DNA from: Chloroflexota bacterium
GTDB taxonomy: Bacteria > Chloroflexota > Dehalococcoidia > Lucifugimonadales > Lucifugimonadaceae
Assembly: GCA_030831265.1 (NCBI GenBank)
Contig: JAURLM010000122.1
Coordinates: 1 to 10,969, forward strand
Reading direction: 5' to 3'
DNA: 10,969 nt
Below the pieces are notes generated by a model that saw only the letters and a list, made by a program, of their open reading frames with translations, searched no databases and was not told where the DNA came from. This document shows, piece by piece, positions 7,464-10,969 of this stretch (positions are counted from its first letter, which is position 1; each line of letters starts with the position of its first letter). Made by a program: the position numbers and the translations under genes.

Positions 7464-8288
7464 ATGTATAACCTTGATGGGAAAGTGGCCCTCGTCACGG
7501 GAGCCGGGGGCGAACGGGGTATCGGCCGTGCCATCGCAGTGAGACTTGCTCAAGAGGGTGCGAATGTCGTTGTGAATGACCTTCATGCCGAAGGTCGTGG
7601 TAACTGGGGCGGAATGCCCGCTGTCGTCGAGGAGATAAAAGCACTTGGTCGTGACGCTATCGGTGTGACAGGCAGCGTCGCCGATTCCGATCAGGTGGAT
7701 GCAATGGTCGATGCCGCGCTGGCAAAATTTGGGCGGATTGACATCCTTGTTAATAACGCCGGTGCACTGGCTGGGTCAGACAGAGTGCCGGTTGTTGAAC
7801 TCGCAGAGAGCGACTTCGACCGCGTGATAGCGGTCAACCTGAAGGGCACGTTCCTTGTTTCCAGGGCGGTAGCGCGTCACATGTTGAGCCGAGAGCCTGG
7901 TGGAAAAATCATCAACATCTCGTCAGTGTCCGGCAAGAAGGGCAGCGCCCGCTTTGCCGCTTACTGTTCATCAAAGTTCGGTGTGATCGGCCTGACACAG
8001 GTGCTTGCACAAGAATTGGCTCCGCACCGCATAAACGTCAACGCAATCTGCCCTTCACTGGTGGAGACAGAGCGAGTTTTCGGGATGGCTTCAGCCCTGA
8101 AACCCGAGGGGATGAGTATCGAGGAATACCGGGATGTGATGGTGGAACGTTCGAACGCCGGTGTCCCGCTTGGCAGAATCGCACAGGCTGATGACGCCGC
8201 ACGGACCGCCGCCTGGCTGGCTTCCGATCAGTCAGAGTACATCACCGGAGAGTCCATCATTCTCTCCGGAGGCTCCGCGATGTTCTGA
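7464..8288 (+). CDS. Short-chain dehydrogenase/reductase (SDR, classical type)
   Basis: This 274-residue NAD(P)-dependent oxidoreductase is a classical SDR with a Rossmann fold. The cofactor motif is TGAGGERGIGRAIA (12-25), a slightly lengthened form of TGxxxGIG. Asp39 at the end of beta 2 (VVVNDLHAE) suggests preference for NAD(H). NNAG is at 97-100, the structural Asn at 125 (AVNLKG), the catalytic Ser at 153/154 (NISSVSG), and Tyr167 and Lys171 in YCSSK. The C terminus ends with the usual YITGESIILSGGSAM. All catalytic tetrad residues are present, so it should be active on a hydroxyl or keto substrate that cannot be named. A loop of extra polar/Gly residues follows beta 2 (41-50). It begins 2 bp after the HEPN stop, so it is almost certainly co-transcribed with the MNT/HEPN pair. 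Its ribosome site is weak (GGA, 12 bases upstream), consistent with translational coupling. Confidence 0.94.
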   Translation: MYNLDGKVALVTGAGGERGIGRAIAVRLAQEGANVVVNDLHAEGRGNWGGMPAVVEEIKALGRDAIGVTGSVADSDQVDAMVDAALAKFGRIDILVNNAGALAGSDRVPVVELAESDFDRVIAVNLKGTFLVSRAVARHMLSREPGGKIINISSVSGKKGSARFAAYCSSKFGVIGLTQVLAQELAPHRINVNAICPSLVETERVFGMASALKPEGMSIEEYRDVMVERSNAGVPLGRIAQADDAARTAAWLASDQSEYITGESIILSGGSAMF

Positions 8289-8491
8289 ACCGCAGGGCAT
8301 CAATGGTTCATGGTCGAGACTCATCTATTTCTTATAGATTCCTCCAGAATCTTCCGTTTTGAGTCAATTACGAAACTGTGCCAATCTGCGGCTTAATTAT
8401 CCGAATAGCTATCATTCTGTCGGCCGTTAAGTGGTTTGGTGGCGTGTAGTAGGTCGTGGATTACGGTTTGGTCTGGGTGGCAAATTTCGAT

Positions 8492-8509
8492 TGTGAAAAT
8501 AATCTCACA
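8492..8509. promoter_or_regulatory. Operator-like palindrome TGTGA-N8-TCACA
   Basis: The 18-bp sequence TGTGAAAATAATCTCACA has perfect 5-bp arms and is symmetric at 14 of 18 positions. The half-sites resemble those bound by CRP/FNR-family regulators, but the spacer is 8 rather than 6 bases. It sits about 200 bp before the membrane protein gene and a similar distance after the SDR gene. It could be a repressor or activator site for the downstream gene; a chance palindrome of this arm length is not unlikely in 400 bp. Confidence 0.3.
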
Positions 8510-8615
8510 TAGTCTTCATGGTCGAAGGTTAGTTTGCACTAATCCCTCACACCCGCTGGCATATCCTCATTCCAACGGCCGCTACTGACCGAGCTGACCG
8601 GAGAAAATGGAAATC

Positions 8616-8684
8616 GCGAATACTTGGCGAGGGCAGTCCGTAGGGGAACCTCACAAGGGCGCGGAAAGCAGCGAGAGTATTCGC
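8616..8684 (+). ncRNA. Candidate structured 5' leader enclosed by a 9-bp inverted repeat
   Basis: GCGAATACT (8616-8624) is perfectly complementary to AGTATTCGC (8676-8684). The enclosed 51 bases are purine-rich and contain a small internal hairpin, AGG-GGAA-CCT (8642-8651), as well as alternative pairing of GAGG (8629-8632) with CCTC (8649-8652). The outer stem closes only 8 bases before the AGAGGGAG ribosome site (8693-8700) of the membrane protein gene, a good place for a cis-acting regulatory RNA. I do not recognise a known riboswitch class. The evidence is base pairing alone. Confidence 0.35.
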
Positions 8685-8707
8685 AAAAGACTAGAGGGAG
8701 AATCGAG

Positions 8708-9445
8708 ATGGCAATGGTCAATCGGATGGGTTATATAACGATGGCCGGGTTGGTCCTGGTGGTCGGTGGCATCATCGGCATGGTACTGGGCGGGTACCTC
8801 TACTTCAAGGCTTCGGACGGTCTGACGTCCCTTGAGGCGGTCTATGAAGTGCAGAACCGCACGATGTCATATGACGCCGACGGCAACTTCACGGATCGTG
8901 GAACGAAGGAAGGCGGAGACGCTATCCTCTCGCTTCTTGAAAACGATTGGCAGTTCCCGCTCAACAGTGCAAACCTTGACCCGAACGACCCGCTTGTGAA
9001 CACGCCGGATGAGCTGATGGTTCAGTACGCAATCATCAACTACCACACCCTGCACGGTACACAGACAGTCGTTTTGACCGAGGACGTTGAGTACAAGGGT
9101 GAATTGTTCAAGGCTGGAGAGTACAAGGTGCCGGTTGACGGCAAGTACTTCTCAGACCTTGACCGTAGTCACCCGTTGGAAGGCCCGGTACGGACGCAGG
9201 CTTGGAGCCCGCTGGCATTCGGCCTTCTTGGACAGTTGATTGGTGGAGTGAACTCTGACCTGCTTGCAGGAATGGCACACTTCATGTCCTGGAGCATCTT
9301 CGTCGGGCTGGGCTTCATGTTCACGGTGGCAGGTGTCTTTGTCAACCTGGGCGGAAGGCAACTGGCTCACGCAGTTGAAGCAGCTGAAAAGGCAGCGAAG
9401 GTTCGTGGCAGAAGCGCTGCAGCGGCCCCCACGATGGCTGACTAG
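8708..9445 (+). CDS. Unrecognised integral membrane protein, about two membrane segments
   Basis: I do not recognise a family for this 245-residue protein. A hydrophobic helix spans about residues 9-33 (YITMAGLVLVVGGIIG onward), followed by a hydrophilic, acidic domain of about 130 residues (35-165) containing YDADGNFTDRG (55-65), DPNDPLVNTPDELMVQYAI (91-109) and EYKGELFKAGEYKVPVDGKY (128-147). A Gly/Leu-rich amphipathic stretch (168-190) leads into a second membrane helix (about 192-213), and an Ala/Lys/Arg-rich tail (215-245) follows. The basic tail suggests both ends are inside and the central domain is outside. The ATG at 8708 is chosen for the AGAGGGAG seven bases upstream; an upstream in-frame TTG at 8624 would run through the leader inverted repeat and is unlikely. 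The gene stands alone, with its own long upstream region and a strong terminator 17 bp after the stop, as for a monocistronic, possibly well-expressed gene. Confidence 0.85.
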   Translation: MAMVNRMGYITMAGLVLVVGGIIGMVLGGYLYFKASDGLTSLEAVYEVQNRTMSYDADGNFTDRGTKEGGDAILSLLENDWQFPLNSANLDPNDPLVNTPDELMVQYAIINYHTLHGTQTVVLTEDVEYKGELFKAGEYKVPVDGKYFSDLDRSHPLEGPVRTQAWSPLAFGLLGQLIGGVNSDLLAGMAHFMSWSIFVGLGFMFTVAGVFVNLGGRQLAHAVEAAEKAAKVRGRSAAAAPTMAD

Positions 9446-9462
9446 TTGATTAGTTGAATGAC

Positions 9463-9502
9463 AAAGACCCCTCCGGTCACACGGCCGGAGGGGTCTTTTT
9501 TT
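9463..9502 (+). terminator. Strong intrinsic terminator after the membrane protein gene
   Basis: A perfect 14-bp stem (AAAGACCCCTCCGG at 9463-9476 paired with CCGGAGGGGTCTTT at 9485-9498) with an 8-nt loop is followed by seven T residues (9496-9502). It starts 17 bp after the membrane protein stop codon. Read on the other strand, the same hairpin begins shortly beyond the stop of the convergent decarboxylase-like gene and is followed by only TTTGT, so it may work in both directions, more weakly on the minus strand. Confidence 0.95.
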
Positions 9503-9522
9503 GTTTCTCGAAAAGTAACGGA

Positions 9523-10335
9523 CTAGTACAGAATTCGCTGATCGCCCAGGTCTTTGGCCCCAACAGTCCGGGTCAAAGTGGCACCGAGCCACTCTTTGAC
9601 TTCAAGGTCAGCTATGCCGTTCACAATGTTGTATTGCGTGGGCAGGTCTTCCCAGCGAGCGCGCTTCCATGTCACCGTTCCATGTCCACTCAAATGCTCG
9701 ATCACCTTCGTGTTTGGTGATGCAGCGGGTGTGATGACCGGGTACGCAATGTCCGCCGTTCCCCATTCACCAGTCCGAGGCATGTACTTGTAGTGCAGCA
9801 TTCCGTCCACCACAGGCACAGCGGCAGCGGTGCCCGGATTCAGGTCCCGCAGATCCATCTTCATGAACTCGAATCCCAGCCAGTCCGCGCTGGCTGTAGC
9901 GTTTGCTCCGGAAATCTTCGGCTCTGGCAATGCGCAGTAGATTTTGGCGAAACCCAGCTCCTCACGCCCGGTGATGATCGGGTCAGTAAGGTTCTCCCAC
10001 AACACCGTCAGGAATGGCCCCGTGGCGGTTTCACGCTGCCCGCGCCACGTTGCCGGAAACGTCAGGCCCAGCGTGTTGTAGCCGCGGCCTGCCAGCCATT
10101 CAATCTCCTTCATGTACGAAGCGCGTATCGTGACTATCGGCTCGCCTGCGACATCGAATCCATCCGGCAGTAACGCTTCAAGCTGGTCTGATGCCGTCCT
10201 GAACGAAACCGCAAGCGAAGTCGTTTTAGGGTTGTTCACACAGTCGAATGTCCTACCGTCGGGGCCACGACGTGGACCCGTGGCTGGTCCAAACACCGTT
10301 GGCATTCGGTACATATCCTGTCTGCGACCTGGCAT
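9523..10335 (-). CDS. Acetoacetate decarboxylase-family protein
   Basis: This 270-residue protein matches the acetoacetate decarboxylase (ADC) family (PF06314), whose founding enzyme forms a Schiff base between lysine and a beta-keto acid. The segment GREELGFAKIY (123-133) corresponds to the family's active-site region; Lys131 aligns with the Schiff-base lysine, but the adjacent lysine that lowers its pKa in the clostridial enzyme is Ile132. Other family-like parts are LPDGFDVAGEPIVTI (56-70), an EIEWLAGRGYNTLG segment (77-90) and a C-terminal GHGTVTWKRARWEDLPTQY (217-235). The start at 10335 is chosen because AGGAG lies seven bases upstream; a longer frame to 10545 would overlap the divergent cupin gene. 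Divergence from the cupin gene suggests shared regulation. It may be a decarboxylase, an aldolase/dehydratase-like relative, or a non-catalytic ligand binder. Confidence 0.82.
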   Translation of the reverse strand: MPGRRQDMYRMPTVFGPATGPRRGPDGRTFDCVNNPKTTSLAVSFRTASDQLEALLPDGFDVAGEPIVTIRASYMKEIEWLAGRGYNTLGLTFPATWRGQRETATGPFLTVLWENLTDPIITGREELGFAKIYCALPEPKISGANATASADWLGFEFMKMDLRDLNPGTAAAVPVVDGMLHYKYMPRTGEWGTADIAYPVITPAASPNTKVIEHLSGHGTVTWKRARWEDLPTQYNIVNGIADLEVKEWLGATLTRTVGAKDLGDQRILY

Positions 10336-10421
10336 CAGTCTGCTCCTGGTTTTTATATCTGGGGTTTGCTGGCAGACCATAACGGTTCGGCCCACCATTT
10401 GCGAGTGTTCCAACAGTCCCA

Positions 10422-10450
10422 CCCACATCGTGCACCTGCCGTCGTACAAT
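10422..10450 (+). promoter_or_regulatory. Possible promoter for the cupin gene in the divergent gap
   Basis: TACAAT at 10445-10450 is a good -10 match, with CCCACA (10422-10427; three of six bases) 17 bp upstream. It lies in the 172-bp gap between the divergent decarboxylase-like and cupin genes. On the minus strand an A/T-rich TATAAA (10352-10357) is present but sits so close to the ribosome site that its role as a -10 is doubtful. Confidence 0.25.
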
Positions 10451-10507
10451 CTCGCTCGTCCGGCATCGACGATTACCGTCCACGAAGTCCACTTCGGAGT
10501 ATCCACA

Positions 10508-10969
10508 ATGCCACAAGCGCCTGGCCGAACCAATCTGCGAGTCACCCGTCACGATGAAATTAACGGTCGGCATGACGGCAATGACCGATGGGCAGAAATC
10601 ATCCTCGAAGACGGTCGCAACCGTGTGGTGTGGATATCCGGTCCGGCTGGCACGCCACCTGACCCGCATATACATCCCAACTTCAACGAGTGGTGGTTTG
10701 TACTTGACGGAAAAACAAGCTGGCAGATAGGCCAGTACGAGCGCATAACCGCCGAATGGGGTGACATTGTCATGGCCCCGGCCGGCTTCGCCCATGACAT
10801 ACGGCCGGTGGAAGGGCAGGGTGCGATCCGGGTTGGTGTTACGCATCCAGACAGCAATCATGACATCAAGGGTGTCGCTCCATGTCGGTTTATCCCGGTT
10901 GAGCGTGATCTTTCGGCACCGAACCTCATCCATACACGTTTCACTGACCTGAAAACCCACTACGGCTCA
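10508..10969 (+). CDS. Cupin-domain protein (incomplete at window edge)
   Basis: An open frame from ATG 10508 runs 154 codons without a stop to the last base of the window, so the C terminus is missing. It holds a complete single cupin barrel. Cupin motif 1 is PHIHPNFNEWWFVLDG (53-68), giving metal ligands His54, His56 and Glu61; motif 2 is GDIVMAPAGFAHDI (85-98), giving His96. All four usual ligands are present, so it should bind a divalent metal, and it could be a dioxygenase, isomerase or ligand-binding protein. No signal peptide is seen. GGAG (10496-10499) lies eight bases before the ATG. It diverges from the ADC-family gene, a pairing that fits catabolism of a small keto or hydroxy acid (inference). 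Confidence 0.88.
   Translation, partial: MPQAPGRTNLRVTRHDEINGRHDGNDRWAEIILEDGRNRVVWISGPAGTPPDPHIHPNFNEWWFVLDGKTSWQIGQYERITAEWGDIVMAPAGFAHDIRPVEGQGAIRVGVTHPDSNHDIKGVAPCRFIPVERDLSAPNLIHTRFTDLKTHYGS

Larger units (their letters stand above)
8289..8707. other. Non-coding intergenic stretch between SDR and membrane protein genes
   Basis: No credible coding region is seen on either strand in these 419 bases; base composition is visibly richer in A and T than the flanking genes up to about 8570. A small A/T hairpin (arms ATCTAT and ATAGAT at 8323-8328 and 8334-8339, 5-nt loop) lies about 35 bp after the SDR stop but lacks a T run, so it is at best a weak terminator. The stretch also holds an operator-like palindrome (8492-8509) and a longer inverted repeat (8616-8684), listed separately. 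Confidence 0.7.

Noticed and set aside
8323..8339. ATCTAT-TTCTT-ATAGAT hairpin as the terminator of the six-gene run.
   Set aside because: The stem is all weak pairs bar one each side and no T run follows.
8637..8651. TCCGTAGGGGAACCT closely resembles the TCCGTAGGTGAACCT near the 3' end of eukaryotic 18S rRNA.
   Set aside because: The match is 15 bases with one mismatch, and the flanks do not continue as rRNA; the setting is a bacterial leader, so it is taken as chance.
8654..8674. GCGGAAAGCAGC faintly resembles the GGAAGGAAGCAGC region of bacterial 4.5S (SRP) RNA.
   Set aside because: The conserved stem bases around the tetraloop do not fit and the enclosing stem is too short for a 4.5S RNA.
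8624..8707. Upstream TTG start that would add 28 residues to the membrane protein.
   Set aside because: The extension is Arg/Gln-rich and low in hydrophobic residues, runs through the inverted repeat, and the ATG at 8708 has a strong ribosome site.
10336..10545. 70-residue N-terminal extension of the ADC-family protein.
   Set aside because: It overlaps the divergent cupin gene, and AGGAG lies properly placed before the internal ATG at 10335.
10253..10960. 235-residue minus-strand open frame opposite the cupin gene.
   Set aside because: It is the antisense shadow of the cupin frame, which has all metal ligands; the minus-strand product has no recognisable domain.

Overview
The window is a bacterial chromosomal segment of moderately GC-rich DNA, densely coded, with short intergenic gaps, GTG as well as ATG starts and ordinary Shine-Dalgarno sites. 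The mix of genes (GH88/GH105-like hydrolase, GMC oxidoreductase, paired DUF1800/DUF1501 proteins, NHL propeller, MNT/HEPN pair, SDR, acetoacetate-decarboxylase-like protein, cupin) would fit an oligotrophic organic-matter degrader such as a marine Chloroflexota (SAR202-like) lineage. That taxonomic guess is inference only, since no marker gene is present. I see no tRNA, rRNA, insertion sequence, integrase or CRISPR array.

Layout. On the left, a GH88/GH105-type hydrolase (minus strand, 125-1126) diverges from a GMC-family flavin oxidoreductase (1280-2851) across a 153-bp gap. After a 177-bp gap with a plausible sigma70-type promoter comes a co-directional run of six genes: DUF1800 (3029-4444), DUF1501 (4500-5663), an NHL-repeat beta-propeller (5681-6682), a small MNT-type nucleotidyltransferase-fold protein (6720-7058), a HEPN protein overlapping it by 8 bp (7051-7461), and an SDR oxidoreductase 2 bp later (7464-8288). 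Spacings of 55, 17, 37, -8 and 2 bp suggest one operon. None of the six proteins shows a signal peptide, so the whole set looks cytoplasmic.

A 419-bp non-coding stretch (8289-8707) follows. It holds an 18-bp operator-like palindrome and a 9-bp perfect inverted repeat enclosing about 50 nt just before the Shine-Dalgarno of the next gene, a possible structured leader. That gene (8708-9445) encodes an unrecognised membrane protein with about two membrane segments and ends in a strong intrinsic terminator (9463-9502). On the far side, a convergent acetoacetate-decarboxylase-family gene (minus, 9523-10335) diverges from a cupin gene (10508 to the window edge, incomplete). Nothing is seen in bases 1-124.

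How the genes may work together (inference): the oxidoreductases, hydrolase, decarboxylase-like protein and cupin point to catabolism of small organic molecules or sugar-derived acids. The most unusual part is the six-gene run. It combines two families of unknown function that often occur together (DUF1800/DUF1501) with a propeller, a MNT protein that has lost most of its catalytic carboxylates, a HEPN partner without the RNase motif, and an SDR. This looks more like a repurposed MNT/HEPN pair in a metabolic operon than a stand-alone toxin-antitoxin system.
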